Below, in pieces: positions 1 through 14,000 of a DNA stretch of 64,000 nt. Below the pieces are notes generated by a model. The model saw only the letters and a program-made list of their open reading frames with translations. It had not been told where the DNA came from and made no database searches. The DNA is taken from the NCBI RefSeq assembly GCF_050948215.1, contig NW_027488894.1:62001-126000 (forward strand), written 5' to 3'. Both the position numbers and the translations under genes were made by a program. The DNA is from Halictus rubicundus (taxonomy: Eukaryota; Arthropoda; Insecta; Hymenoptera; Halictidae). Every line of letters starts with the position of its first letter. The stretch's first letter is position 1.

Positions 1-1259
1 GATAGGATAGGATAGAGGATAGGATAGGATAGAGGATAGGATAGGATAGAGGATAGGATAGAGGATAGGATAGGATAGGATAGAGGATAGGATAGGATAG
101 AGGATAGGATAGGATAGAGGATAGGATAGAGGATAGGATAGAGGATAGGATAGGATAGACGATAGGATAGGATAGAGGAGAGGATAGGGTAGAGGATAGG
201 ATAGGATAGTTGATAGGATAGGATAGAGGATAGGATACGATAGAGGATAGGATAGGATAGAGGATAGGATAGGATAGGATAGAGGATAGGATAGGATAGA
301 GGATAGGATAGGATTGAGGATAGGATTGGTGAGAGGATAGGATAGGATAAAGGATAGGATAGGATAGACAATAGGATAGGAAAGAGGATAGGATAGGATA
401 GAGAATGGGATAGGATAGAGGATAGGATAGGATAGAGGATAGGATAGGATAGAGGATACGATATTATAGAGGATAGGATAGGATAGAGGATAGGATAGGA
501 TACGATAGAGGATAGGATAGATGATATTATAGGAAAGAGGGTAGGATAGGATAGAGGATACGATATTATAGACGATAGGATAGGATAGAGTATAGGATAG
601 GATAGAGGATAGGATAGGATAGAGGATAGGATAGGATAGAGGATAGGATAGGATAGAGGATAGGAGAGGATAGGGTATAGGATAGGATGCAGAATAGGAT
701 AGGATAGGTGATAGGATAGGATAGAGGATAGGGGATTGGATAGGATAGAGGATAGGATATAATACAGGATATGATAGGATACAGGATAGGATAGGATTGA
801 GGATAGGACGGGATAGACGATAGGATACAGGATTGGATGGGATAGAGGATATTATAGGAAAGAGGGTGGGATCTGATAGAGGATACGTTATTATGGAGGA
901 TAGGGAAGGTTAGAGGATCGGATAGGATAGAGGATTGGATAGGATAGAGGATAGCATAGGATTGAGGATAGGATATGTTAGAGGCTAGGATACGATAGAG
1001 GATAGGATATAATACAGGATAGGATAGGATAGAGGATAGGATAGGATAGAGGATAGGATAGGATAGACGATATTATAGGATAGAGGATAGGATAGGATAG
1101 AGGATACGATATTATAGAGGATAGGATAGGATAGACGATAGGATCGGATAGAGAATAGGACAGGGCATTGGATAGGAAAGAGGATAGGATAGGATAGAGG
1201 ATAGGATAGGATAGAGGATAGGATAGGATAGAGGATAGGATAGGATAGAGGATAGGATA
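1..1259 (+). repeat. Domain 1 leader, irregular monomers
   Basis: The window opens inside the array with no boundary to unique DNA. The first 450 bases are mostly plain 17-mers and 12-mers. From about 700 come the variants TAATACAGG, GGACGGG and GATCTG, which also mark the duplicated blocks that follow. An ATCTG anchor at 871 is the first of five in domain 1. No gene or other element is seen. Confidence 0.85.
451..600 (+). repeat. Segment repeated at 5741-5890
   Basis: This stretch carries the variants TACGATATTATAG, AGATGATATTATAGG, GAAAGAGGGTAGG and GACGATAGG in the same order and spacing as 5741-5890. The offset is 5290 bp with no indel noticed. It shows that the sequence just after the domain 1 duplicated block is itself a copy of sequence before that block. 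Confidence 0.85.
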
Positions 1260-2990
1260 GGATAGTGGATAGGGGATTGGATAGGATAGAGGATAGGATA
1301 TAATACAGGATATAATAGGATACAGGATAGGATAGGATTGAGGATAGGACGGGATAGACGATAGGATACAGGATTGGATAGGATAGAGGATATTATAGGA
1401 AAGAGGGTGGGATCTGATAGAGGATACGTTATTATGGAGGATAGGGAAGGATAGAGGATCGGATAGGATAGAGGATTGGATAGGATAGAGGATAGCATAG
1501 GATTGAGGATAGGATATGTTAGAGGCTAGGAAACGATAGAGGATAGGATATAATACAGGATAGGATAGGATAGAGGATAGGATAGGATAGAGGATAGGAT
1601 AGGATAGAGGATAGGATAGGATAGAGGATAGGATAGGATACAGGATAGGATAGGATACAGGATAGGATAGGATACAGGATAGGATAGGATAGAGGATAGG
1701 ATAGGATAGGATAGAGGATAGGATAGGATAGAGGATATGATCGGATAGAGGATAGGATAGGTTTGAGGATATTATACGATAGAATATAATAGAGGATACG
1801 ATATTATAGAGGATACAATACGGTAGAGGATAGGATAGGGAATTCTATAGGGTAGAGGATAGGATAGGATAGAGGATACGAAATTATAGAGGATAGGATA
1901 GGATAGAGGATAGGATCGGATAGAGGATAGGATAGGGGATTGGATAGAATAGAGGATAGGATAGGATATAGGATAGGAGAGGATAGAGGATAGGATAGGA
2001 TAGAGGATAGGATAGGATAGAGGATAGGAAATAGGATTGAATAGGATAGAGGATAGGATATAATACAGGATATTATAGGATAGTCGATAGGATAGGATTG
2101 AGGATAGGACGGGATAGACGATAGGATACAGGATTGGATAGGATAGAGGATATTATAGGAAAGAGGGTGGGATCTGATAGAGGATACGTTATTATAGAGG
2201 ATAGGGTAGGATAGAGGATCGGATAGGATAGAGGATTGGATAGGATAGAGGATAGCATAGGATTGAGGATAGGATATGTTAGAGGCTAGGATACGATAGA
2301 GGATAGGATATAATACAGGATAGGATAGGATAGAGGATAGGATAGGATAGAGGATAGGATAGGATAGAGGATAGGATAGGATAGAGGATAGGATAGGATA
2401 CAGGATAGGATAGGATAGAGGATAGGATAGGCTAGAGGATAGGATAGGATAGAATATAGGATAGGATAGAGGATAGGATAGGATAGAGGATAGGATAGGA
2501 TAGAGGATAGGATATAATAGAGGATAGGATAGGATAGACGATAGGATATGATAGACGATAGGATAGGATAGAGGATATGATCAGATAGAGGATAGAATAG
2601 GTTTGAGGATATTATACGATAGAATATGATAGAGGATACGATATTATAGAGGATACAGTACGGTAGAGGAGAGGATAGGGGATTCTATAGGATAGAGGAT
2701 AGGATAGGATAGAGGATACGAAATTATAGAGGATAGGATAGGATAGAGGATAGGATCGGATAGAGGATAGGATAGGGGATTGGATAGAATAGAGGATAGG
2801 ATAGGATATAGGATAGGATAGGATAGAGGATAGGATAGGATAGAGGATAGGATAGGATAGTTGATAGGATAGGATAGAGGATAGGATAGGATAGTGGATA
2901 GGATAGGATAGAGGATAGGATAGGATAGAGGATAGGATAGGATAGAGGAGAGGATAGGATATATGATATTATAGGATAGAGGATAGGATA
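1260..2990 (+). repeat. Domain 1 duplicated block, first copy
   Basis: The first part, to about 1735, matches 3734 onward at offset 2474. The second part, about 1735-2990, matches about 4481-5736 at offset 2746. Anchors that agree are ATCTG at 1412/3886 and 2172/4918, GTTTGAGG at 1761/4507 and 2601/5347, and ATATGATATT at 2961/5707. The change in offset means the second copy carries about 272 extra bases near 4.2-4.48 kb. That extra stretch resembles sequence at about 2.4-2.53 kb. Confidence 0.88.
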
Positions 2991-5440
2991 GGATAGTTGA
3001 TAGGATAGGATAGAGGATAGGATAGGATAGTGGATAGGATAGGATAGAGGATCGGATAGGATCGGATAGAATATAGAATAGGATAGAGGATAGGATAGGA
3101 TAGAGGATAGGATAGGATAGAGGATAGGATAGGATAGAGGATAGGATGGGATAAAGGATACGATATTATAGAGGATAGGATAGGATAGGATAGAGGATAT
3201 GATCGGATAGAGGATAGGATAGGATAGGATAGAGGATATGATCGGATAGAGGATAGGATAGGTTTGAGGATATTATACGATAGAATATGATAGAGGATAC
3301 GATATTATAGAGGATACAATACGGTAGAGGATAGGATAGGGAATTCTATAGGATAGAGGATACGAAATTATAGAGGATAGGATAGGATAGAGGATAGGAT
3401 CGGATATAGGATAGAATAGGGGATTGGATAGAATAGAGGATAGGATAGGATATAGGATAGGATAGGATAGAGGATAGGATAGGATAGAGGATAGGATAGG
3501 ATAGAGGATAGGATAGGATAGAGGATAGAGGATAGGATATAATACAGGATATTATAGGATAGTCGATAGGATAGGATTGAGGATAGGACGGGATAGCGGA
3601 GAGGATAGAGAATAGGATAGGATAGAGGATACGATAGGCGATTGGATAGGATAGCGGATAGGAGACGATAGAGGATATGATAGGATAGAGTATAGGATAG
3701 GATGCAGAATAGGATAGGATAGGTGATAGGATAGGATAGTGGATAGGGGATTGGATAGGATAGAGGATAGGATATAATACAGGATATAATAGGATACAGG
3801 ATAGGATAGGATTGAGGATAGGACGGGATAGACGATAGGATACAGGATTGGATAGGATAGAGGATATTATAGGAAAGAGGGTGGGATCTGATAGAGGATA
3901 CGTTATTATGGAGGATAGGGAAGGATAGAGGATCGGATAGGATAGAGGATTGGATAGGATAGAGGACAGCATAGGATTGAGGATAGGATATGTTAGAGGC
4001 TAGGAAACGATAGAGGATAGGATATAATACAGGATAGGATAGGATAGAGGATAGGATAGGATAGAGGATAGGATAGGATAGAGGATAGGATAGGATAGAG
4101 GATAGGATAGGATACAGGATAGGATAGGATACAGGATAGGATAGGATAGAGGATAGGATAGGCTAGAGGATAGGATAGGATAGAGGATAGGATAGGATAC
4201 AGGATAGGAAAGGATAGAGGATAGGATAGGCTAGAGGATAGGATAGGATAGAGGATAGGATAGGATAGAGGATAGTATAGGATAGAGGATAGGATAGGAT
4301 AGAGGATAGGATAGGATAGAGGATAGGATATAATAGAGGATAGGATAGGATAGACGATAGGATATGATAGACGATAGGATAGGATAGAGGATAGGATAGG
4401 ATAGAGGATACGATATTATAGAGGATAGGATGGGATAAAGGATACGATATTATAGAGGATAGGATAGGATAGGATAGAGGATATGATCGGATAGAGGATA
4501 GGATAGGTTTGAGGATATTATACGATAGAATATAATAGAGGATACGATATTATAGAGGATACAATACGGTAGAGGATAGGATAGGGAATTCTATAGGGTA
4601 GAGGATAGGATAGGATAGAGGATACGAAATTATAGAGGATAGGATAGGATAGAGGATAGGATCGGATAGAGGATAGGATAGGGGATTGGATAGAATAGAG
4701 GATAGGATAGGATATAGGATAGGAGAGGATAGAGGATAGGATAGGATAGAGGATAGGATAGGATAGAGGATAGGAAATAGGATTGAATAGGATAGAGGAT
4801 AGGATATAATACAGGATATTATAGGATAGTCGATAGGATAGGATTGAGGATAGGACGGGATAGACGATAGGATACAGGATTGGATAGGATAGAGGATATT
4901 ATAGGAAAGAGGGTGGGATCTGATAGAGGATACGTTATTATAGAGGATAGGGTAGGATAGAGGATCGGATAGGATAGAGGATTGGATAGGATAGAGGATA
5001 GCATAGGATTGAGGATAGGATATGTTAGAGGCTAGGATACGATAGAGGATAGGATATAATACAGGATAGGATAGGATAGAGGATAGGATAGGATAGAGGA
5101 TAGGATAGGATAGAGGATAGGATAGGATACAGGATAGGATAGGATAGAGGATAGGATAGGCTAGAGGATAGGATAGGATAGAATATAGGATAGGATAGAG
5201 GATAGTATAGGATAGAGGATAGGATAGGATAGAGGATAGGATAGGATAGAGGATAGGATATAATAGAGGATAGGATAGGATAGACGATAGGATATGATAG
5301 ACGATAGGATAGGATAGAGGATATGATCAGATAGAGGATAGAATAGGTTTGAGGATATTATACGATAGAATATGATAGAGGATACGATATTATAGAGGAT
5401 ACAGTACGGTAGAGGAGAGGATAGGGGATTCTATAGGATA
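1735..5440 (+). repeat. GTTTG/ATTCTATAGG module family, five copies, three with an EcoRI site
   Basis: A module of about 110-120 bp carries GTTTGAGGATATTATACG, then a TACGATATTATAG motif, an ACGGTAGAGG motif and ATTCTATAGG. GTTTG anchors are at 1761, 2601, 3262, 4507 and 5347. Three copies contain GAATTC, at 1840, 3341 and 4586. The other two read GGGGATTC at that position and lack the site. These are the only GAATTC sites I found in the window. Confidence 0.86.
2991..3733 (+). repeat. Linker between the two domain 1 block copies
   Basis: Satellite monomers including the third GTTTG/GAATTC module (anchor 3262, GAATTC at 3341), several AGTTGATAGG variants and a TAATACAGG motif near 3540. No gene is seen. 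Confidence 0.8.
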
Positions 5441-5736
5441 GAGGATAGGATAGGATAGAGGATACGAAATTATAGAGGATAGGATAGGATAGAGGATAGG
5501 ATCGGATAGAGGATAGGATAGGGGATTGGATAGAATAGAGGATAGGATAGGATATAGGATAGGATAGGATAGAGGATAGGATAGGATAGAGGATAGGATA
5601 GGATAGTTGATAGGATAGGATAGAGGATAGGATAGGATAGTGGATAGGATAGGATAGAGGATAGGATAGGATAGAGGATAGGATAGGATAGAGGATAGGA
5701 TAGGATATATGATATTATAGGATAGAGGATAGGATA
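3734..5736 (+). repeat. Domain 1 duplicated block, second copy
   Basis: Copy of 1260-2990 with about 272 additional bases near 4.2-4.48 kb. It contains ATCTG anchors at 3886 and 4918, GTTTG anchors at 4507 and 5347, and GAATTC at 4586. The same diagnostic variants occur in the same order as in the first copy, which argues for tandem duplication of a whole block rather than independent growth. Confidence 0.88.
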
Positions 5737-5740
5737 GGAT

Positions 5741-6569
5741 AGAGGATACGATATTATAGAGGATAGGATAGGATAGAGGATAGGATAGGATACGATAGAG
5801 GATAGGATAGATGATATTATAGGAAAGAGGGTAGGATAGGATAGAGGATACGATATTATAGACGATAGGATAGGATAGAGTATAGGATAGGATAGAGGAT
5901 AGGATAGGATATTGGATGGGATAAGATAGGATAGAGGATAGGATATAGGATTGGATAGGATAGAGGATAGGATAGGGTAGAGGATAGGATAGGATAGAGG
6001 ATAGGATAGGATAGAGGATAGGATAGGATAGATGATATTATAGGATAGAGGATAGGATAGGATAGAGGATACGATATTATAGAGGATAGGATAGGATAGA
6101 CGATAGGATCGGATAGAGAATAGGACAGGGCATTGGATAGGAAAGAGGATAGGATAGGATAGAGGATAGGATAGGATAGAGCTTAGGAAAGGGGATTAGA
6201 TAGGATAGAGGATAGGATACGATAGAGGATAGGATAGGATAGGGGGTAGGATAGGATAGAGGATAGGATAGGATAGAGTATAGGATAGGATAGAGGATAG
6301 GATAGGATAGAGGATAGAATAGGATAGAGGATAGAATAGGATAGAGGATAGGATAGAGGATAGGATAGAATAGAGGATAGGATAGGATAGAGGATAGGAT
6401 AGGATAGAGGATAGGATAGGATAGAGGGTAGGATAGGATAGAGGATAGGATAGAGGATAGGATACGGGATAGGATAGAGGATAGGATAGAGGATAGGGTA
6501 GGATAGAAGATAGGATCGGATAGAGGATAGGATAGGATAGAGGATAGGATAGGATTGAGGATAGGATAG
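5741..6569 (+). repeat. Copy of 451-600 followed by irregular monomers
   Basis: Bases 5741-5890 repeat 451-600 at offset 5290. Farther on, CAGGGCATTGG at 6126 matches 1161 at offset 4965, so this stretch continues to resemble domain 1 sequence but with rearrangement. A distinctive GCTTAGGAAAGG variant starts at 6181 and recurs at 7770 and 21548. No gene is seen. Confidence 0.78.
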
Positions 6570-7060
6570 AGGATAGGATAGGATAATGGATAGGATAGGA
6601 TACTGGATAGGATAGGATAGAGGATAGGCGATTGGATAGGATAGATGATATTATAGGAAAGAGGATATGATATGATAGAGGATACGATATTATAGAGGAT
6701 AGGGTAGGATAGAGGATAGGATAGAATAGAGGATAGGATAGGATAGTGGATAGGATAGGATTGAGGATAGGATAGGAAAGAGGATAGGATAGGAGAGAGG
6801 AGAGGATAGGATAGAGGATGGGATAGGATAGAGGATAGGATAGGATAGAGGATAGGATAGAGGATAGTATAGAGGATTGGATAGGATAGAGGACAGGATC
6901 GGATAGAGGATAGGATAGGATAGAGGATAGGATAGGATAGGCGATTGGATAGGATAGATGATATTATAGGAAAGAGGATATGATATGATAGAGGATACGA
7001 TATTATAGAGGATAGGGTAGGATAGAGGATAGGATAGAATAGAGGATAGGATAGGATAGA
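6570..7060 (+). repeat. Segment partly repeated at about 21.05-21.22 kb
   Basis: It contains ATAATGGATAGG, ACTGGATAGG, GCGATTGG and GGATATGATATGATAG in order. The last motif is at 6663, again at 6977, and at 21143. The ordered series recurs at 21053-21220 at offsets 14468-14480. The 12-bp change in offset equals one short monomer. Confidence 0.82.
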
Positions 7061-8689
7061 GTATAGGATAGGATAGAGGATAGGATAGGATAGAGGATAG
7101 AATAGGATAGAGGATAGAATAGGATAGAGGATAGGATAGAGGATAGGATAGGATAGAGGATAGGATAGGATAGAGGATAGGATAGGATTGAGGATAGGAT
7201 AGGAAAGAGGATAGGATAGGAGAGAGGAGAGGATAGGATAGAGGATAGGATAGGATAGAGGATAGGATAGGATAGAGGATAGGATAGAGGATAGGATAGA
7301 GGATTGGATAGGATAGAGGATAGGATACGATAGAAGATAGGATGGGATAGGATAGAGAAAAGGATAGGATATATGATATTATAGGATAGAGCAAGGATAG
7401 GACAGAGGATACGATATTATAGGATAGAGCAAGGATAGGACAGAGGATACGATATTATAGACGATATGATAGGATAGAGAAGAGGATAGGATAGGATAGA
7501 GGATAGGATAGGATAGAGGATAGAATAGGATCGAGTATTGGATAGGATAGAGAATAGGATAGGGGATTGGATAGGATAGAGGATAGGATAGGATAGAGGA
7601 TAGGATAGGGGATTGGATAGGATAGCGGATTGGATAGGATAGAGGATAGGATAGGATAGAGGATAGGAGAGGATAGAGGATAGGATAGCATAGAGGATAG
7701 GATAGAGTATAGGATAGAGGATTGGATAGGATACAGGATAGGAGACGATAGAGGATAGGATATGATAGAGCTTAGGAAAGGGGATTAGATAGAATAGAGG
7801 ATAGGATACGATAGAGGATAGGATAGGATAGGGGATAGGATAGGATAGAGGATAGGATAGGATAGAGTATAGGATAGGATAGAGGATAGGATAGGATAGA
7901 GGATAGGATAGGATAGAGGATAGGATATAGGATTGGATAGGCTAGGATAGAGGATAGGATAGAGGATAGGATAGGATAGAGGATAGGGTAGGATAGAGGA
8001 TAGGATAGGATATTCGATTGGATCGGATACAGGATAGGATATGATAGAGGATAGGATAGGATAGTGGATAGGATAGGATAGAGGATAGGATAGGATTCGA
8101 TAGAGGATAGGATATATGAAAGGATAGGATAGAGGATCTGATAGAGGATAGGATAGGATAGAGGATAGGATAGAGGATCTGATAGAGGATAGGATAGGAT
8201 AGAGGATAGGATAGAGGATAGGATAGAGGATAGGATAGGATAGAGGATCGGATAGAGGATAGGATAGGATAGAGGATAGGATAGGATAGAGGATAGGATA
8301 CGATAGAGGAAAGAATAGGATAGAGGATAGGATAGAGGATAGTATAGAGGATTGGATAGGATAGAGGACAGGATAGGATGGAGGATAGGATAGGATAGAA
8401 AAGAGGATAGGACAGAGGATAGTATAGGATAGAGTATAGGATAGGATAGAGGATAGGATAGGATAGAGGATAGGATGGGACAGAGGGTACGATAGGATAG
8501 AGGATGGGATAGGATAGAGGATACGATAGGATAGAGGAAAGGATAGGAAAGTGGATAGGATAGGATGGATGATAGGATAGAGGATAGGATAGAGGATTAG
8601 ATAGGATAGAGGATACGACATTATAGAGGATAGGATACGATAGAGGATACGATATTATAGGCGATATGATAGGATAGTGGAGAGGATAG
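7061..8689 (+). repeat. Domain 1 array with scattered shared modules
   Basis: Satellite monomers with the GCTTAGGAAAGG variant at 7770. A GATGGGACAGAGGGTACGAT series near 8470 recurs near 10618, 11157 and 23987. The last is part of a mosaic shared with domain 2. No gene is seen. Confidence 0.78.
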
Positions 8690-9830
8690 GATAGAGGAAA
8701 GGATAGGAAAGTGGTTAGGATAGGAAGGATGATAGGATAGATTATAGGATAGAGGATAGGATAGGATAGAGGATACGATATTATAGGCGATATGATAGGA
8801 TAGTGGACAGGATAGGATAGAGGAAAGGATAAGAAAGTGGATAGGATAGGATGGATGATAGGAGAGATTATAGGATAGAGGATTTAATAGGATAGAGGAT
8901 AGTATAGAATAGAGGATAGAATAATATAGGGGATAGGATAGGATAAAGGATAGGATAGGATAGGATAGGATAGAGGATAGGATAGGATAGAGCATCGGAT
9001 AGAGGATAGGATAGGATAGAGGATAGGATAGGTGACTGGATAGGATAGTGGATAGGATAGGTTCGAGGATCGGATAGGATAGAGAATATAATAGGATAGA
9101 TGATATTATAGCAAAGAGGATATTATAGGATAGAGGATACGATATTATAGGCGATATGATAGGATAGAGGACAGGATAGGATAGAGGAAAGGATAGGAAA
9201 GTGGATAGGATAGGATGGATGATAGGATAGAGAATAGGATAGAGGATCGGATAGAGGATAGGATAGGATAGAGGATAGGATAGAATAGAGGATAGGATAG
9301 GTAAATGGATAGGATAGAGAATAGGATACGATAGATGAAAGGATAGGATAGAGGATAGGATAGAGGATAGGATAGAGGATAGGATAGAGGATAGGATAGA
9401 GGATAGGATAGAGGATAGGATAGAGGATAGAATAGGATAGAGGATAGGATAGGATACGATAGAGGATAGGATAGATGATAGGATAGGATCGAGGATCTGA
9501 TAGAGGATAGGATAGGATAGAGGATGGTATAGAGGATAGGATAGAGGATAGGATAGGATAGAGGATAGGATAGGGTAGAGGATAGTATAGGTTTGAGGAT
9601 AGGATAGGATAGAGGATAGGATAGGGTAGAGGATAGGATAGGATTGAGGATAGGATAGGATAGAGGATAGGGTAGGGGATTGGATAGGATACAGGATAGG
9701 ATAGGATAGAGGATATGATAGGATAGAGGATATTATAGGATAGAGGATAGGATAGGATAGAGGATAGGATAGGATAGAGGACAGGATATGATTGAGGAAA
9801 GGTTAGGATAGAGGATTGGATTTGATACAG
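8690..9830 (+). repeat. Segment repeated about 13.0 kb downstream (21.69-22.75 kb)
   Basis: Private variants GTGGTTAG (8711/21711), GATTTAATAG (8881/21881) and GGTGACT (9031/22031) all recur at an offset of exactly 13000. At GTAAAT (9301/22318) the offset becomes 13017, one 17-mer larger. Farther on the spacing drifts (9488/22491; ATTGCATTG at 9832/22740), showing gain and loss of short monomers. Confidence 0.88.
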
Positions 9831-11049
9831 GATTGCATTGAGGATAGGATAGATAGGATAGATGATAGTATAGAGGATAGGATAGGACACAGGATAGGAT
9901 AGGATAGAGGAGAGGATAGGATAGGATAGGGGATAGCACAGACAATAGGATAGGATAGAGGATAGGATAGGAGATTGGATAGGATACAGGCTAGGAGACG
10001 ATAGAGAATAGGATAGGATAGATGGTATTATAGGAAAGAGGATACGATATAATAGACGATAGGATAGGATAGAGGATAGAGGATTGAGGATAGGATTGGA
10101 GAGAGGATAGGATACGATAAAGGATAGGATAGGATAGAGAATAGGATAGGAAACAGGATAGGATAGGATAGAGAATGGGATAGGATAGAGGATAGGATAG
10201 GATAGAGGATAGGATAGAGGATAGGATAGACGATAGGATAGAGGATAGGATAGGATAGATGATAGGATAGGATACAGGATAGGATAGAGGATAGGATAGA
10301 GGATAGGATAGAGGATAGGATAGCATAGAGGATCGGATGGAGGATAGGATTGGATAGAGGATAGGATAGGATAGAGGATCGGATAGAGGATCGGATAGAG
10401 GATAGGATAGGATAGAGGAAAGGATAGGATAGAGGATAGGATAGGATAGAGGAAAGGATAGGATAGAGGATAGGATAGAGGATAGTATAGAGGATTGGAT
10501 AGGATAGAGGACCGGATAGGATGGAGGATAGGATAGGATAGAAAAAAGGATAGGACAGAGGATAGTATAGGATAGAGTATAGGATAGGATAGAGGATAGG
10601 ATAGGATAGAGGATAGGATGGGACAGAGGGTACGATAGGATAGAGGATGGGATAGGATAGAGGATACGATAGGATAGAGGATACGATAGGATAGAGGATC
10701 GGATAGAGGATAGGATAGGATAGAGGATAGGATAGGATAGATGATAGGATAGGATAGAGGATAGGATAGAGGATAGGATAGAGGATATGATAGAGGATAG
10801 GATAGAGGATAGGATAGGATAGATGATAGGATAGGATAGAGGATAGGATAGAGGATAGGATAGAGGATAGGATAGGATAGAGGATCGGATGGAGGATAGG
10901 ATTGGATAGAGGATAGGATAGGATAGAGGATCGGATAGAGGATAGGATAGGATAGAGGATAGGATAGGATAGAGGATAGGATACGATAGAGGAAAGGATA
11001 GGATAGAGGATAGGATAGAGGATAGTATAGAGGATTGGATAGGATAGAG
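9831..11049 (+). repeat. Transition from domain 1 to domain 2
   Basis: Satellite monomers rich in 12-mers, GATGGAGG and GATCGG variants. A CAGGCTAGGAGACGATAG series near 9985 recurs near 17435 and 31966. A GAAAAAAGGATAGGACAG series near 10540 recurs in related form near 8398, 11090 and 23910. No gene is seen. Confidence 0.78.
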
Positions 11050-14000
11050 GACCGGATAGGATGGAGGATAGGATAGGATAGAAAAGAGGATAGGACAGAG
11101 GATAGTATAGGATAGAGTATAGGATAGGATAGAGAATAGGATAGGATAGGGGATAGGATGGGACAGAGGGTACGATAGGATAGAGGATGGGATAGGATAG
11201 AGGATACGATAGGATAGAGGAAAGGATAGGAAAGTGGATTGGATAGGATGGATGATAGGATAGATTATAGGATAGAGGATCGGATAGGATAGAGGATAGT
11301 ATAGGATAGAGGATAGGATAGGATACAGGAAAGGATAGGAAAGTGGATAGGATAGGATGGATGATAGGATAGATAATAGGATAGAGGATCGGATAGGATA
11401 GAGGATAGTATAGGATAGAGGATAGGATAGGATAGAGGATAGGATAGGATAAAGGATAGGATAGGATAGGATAGGATAAAGGATAGGATAGGATAGAGGA
11501 TAGGATAGAGGATAGGATAGAGGATTGGATAGGATACAGGATAGGAGACGATAGAGGATAGGATAGGATAGAGGATAGGATAGGGGATTGGATCGGATAC
11601 AGGATAGGATACGATAGAGGATAGGATAGGATAGAGGATAGGATACGATAGAGGATAGGATAGGATAGAGGATAGCACAGAGAATAGGATAGGATAGAGG
11701 ATAGGATAGGGGATTGGATAGGATAGAGGATAGGATAGGATAGAGGATAGGATAGGATAGAGGATAGAATGGGATTGAGGATAGGATTGGAGAGAGGATA
11801 GGATAGGATAGAGGATAGAATGGGATTGAGGATAGGATTGGAGAGAGGGTAGGATAGGATACAGTATAGGATAGGATAGAGAATAGGATAGGAAAGACGA
11901 TAGGATAGGATAGAGAATGGGATAGGATAGAGGATAGGATAGGAGAGAGGATAGGATAGGATAAAGGATAGGATAGGATAGAGAATAGGATAGGAAAGAG
12001 GATAGGATAGGATAGAGAATGGGATAGGATAGAGGATAGGATAGGATAGAGGATAGCACAGAGAATAGGATAGGATAGAGGATAGGATAGGGGATTGGAT
12101 AGGATAGAGGATAGGATAGGATTGAGGATAGGATAGGAAAGAGGATAGGATAGGAAAGAGATTCGGATAGGGTAGATGATGTTATAGGAAAGAGGATAGG
12201 ATATGATAGAGGATACGATATTATAGAGAATAGGATAGGATGGAGGATCGGATAGGATAGGATAGAGGATAGGATAGGGGATTGGATGGGATAGGGGATA
12301 GGATAAGATAGAGGATAGGATAGGGGATTGGGTAGGATAGAGGACAGGAGACGATAGAGGATAGGATAGGATAGAGGATATGATAGGATAGAGGATAGGA
12401 TAGCATAGAGGATAGGATAGAGGATAGGATAGAGGATAGGATAGAGGATTGGATAGGATAGAGGATACGATACGATAGAGGATAGGATAGAGAATAGGAT
12501 AGGATAGAGGATAGGATAGGGGATTGGATCGGATACAGGATAGGATACGATAGAGGATAGGATTGGATAGCGGATAGGATAGGATAGAGGATAGGATAGG
12601 ATAGAGGATAGGATAGGATAGAGAATAGGAAAGGATAGAGGATAGAATAGGATAGAGGATAGGATAGGGTTGAGGATAGGATAGGATAGAGGATAGGATA
12701 GGATAGAGGATAGGAGAGGATAGAGGATAGGATAGCATAGAGGATAGGATAGAGGATAGGATAGAGGATTGGATGGGATACAGGATAGGAGACGATAGAG
12801 GATAGGATAGGATAGAGAATAGGATAGGATAGATGACATTGTAGGAAAGGGGATAGGATATGATAGAGGATACGATATTATAGAGGATAGGATAGGATAG
12901 AGGATAGGATAGGATAGAGGATAGGATACGATAGAGGATAGGATAGGATAGAGAATAGGATATAGGATTGGATTTGATAGAAGATAGGATACGATAGAGG
13001 ATAGGATAGGGTAGGATTGAGAATAGGTTTGGATAGATGATATTACAGGATAGAGGACAGGATAGGACAGAGGAAACGATAGTATAGAGGATAGGATAGG
13101 ATAGAGGATAGGATAGCGAATTGGATAGGATAGAGGATAGGATACGATAGAGGATAGAATGGAATGGAAGATAGGATAGAGAATAGGATAGGATAGAGGA
13201 TATGATAGGATAGAGGATACGATAGGATAAAGGATAGGATAGGATAGAGAATAGGATAGGAAAGAGGATAGGATAGGATAGAGAATGGGATAGGATAGAG
13301 GATGGGATAGGATAGAGGATAGCACAGAGAATAGGATAGGATAGAGGATAGGATAGGGGATTGGATAGGATAGAGGATAGGATAGGATTGAGGATAGGAT
13401 AGGAAAGAGGATAGGATAGGAAAGAGATTCGGATAGGGTAGATAATGTTATAGGAAAGAGGATAGGATATGATAGAGGATACGATATTATAGAGAATAGG
13501 ATAGGATGGAGGATCGGATAGGATAGGATAGAGGATAGGATAGGGGATTGGATGGGATAGAGGATAGGATAAGATAGAGGATAGGATAGGGGATTGGGTA
13601 GGATAGAGGACAGGAGACGATAGAGGATAGGATAGGATAGAGGATAGGATAGGATAGAGGATAGGATAGGATAGAGGATAGGATAGCATAGAGGATAGGA
13701 TAGGGGATAGGATAGGGGATAGGATAGAGGATTGGATAGGATAGAGGATACGATACGATAGAGGATAGGACAGAGAATAGGATAGGATAGAGGATAGGAT
13801 AGGGGATTGGATAGGATAGAGGACAGGAGACGATAGAGGATGGGATAGGGTACAGGGTAGAATAGGATAGAGGATAGGATAGGATAGAGGATAGGATACG
13901 ATAGAGGATAGGATAGGATAGAGAATAGGATATAGGATTGGATAGGATAGAGAATAGGATACGATAGAGGATAGGATAGGATAGGATAGAGAATAGGTTA

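Larger units (their letters stand above)
858..5037 (+). repeat. ATCTG module family, five copies in domain 1
   Basis: A module of about 130 bp is recognised by GAAAGAGGGTGGG, then ATCTG, GTTATTAT, GATCGG, AGCATAGG and TATGTTAGAGGCTAGG in order. ATCTG anchors lie at 871, 1412, 2172, 3886 and 4918. Copies 1, 2 and 4 share ATTATGGAGG; copies 3 and 5 have ATTATAGAGG instead. This splits the family into two lineages and agrees with the block duplication (1412 to 3886, 2172 to 4918). I did not find the full module outside domain 1. Confidence 0.88.
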
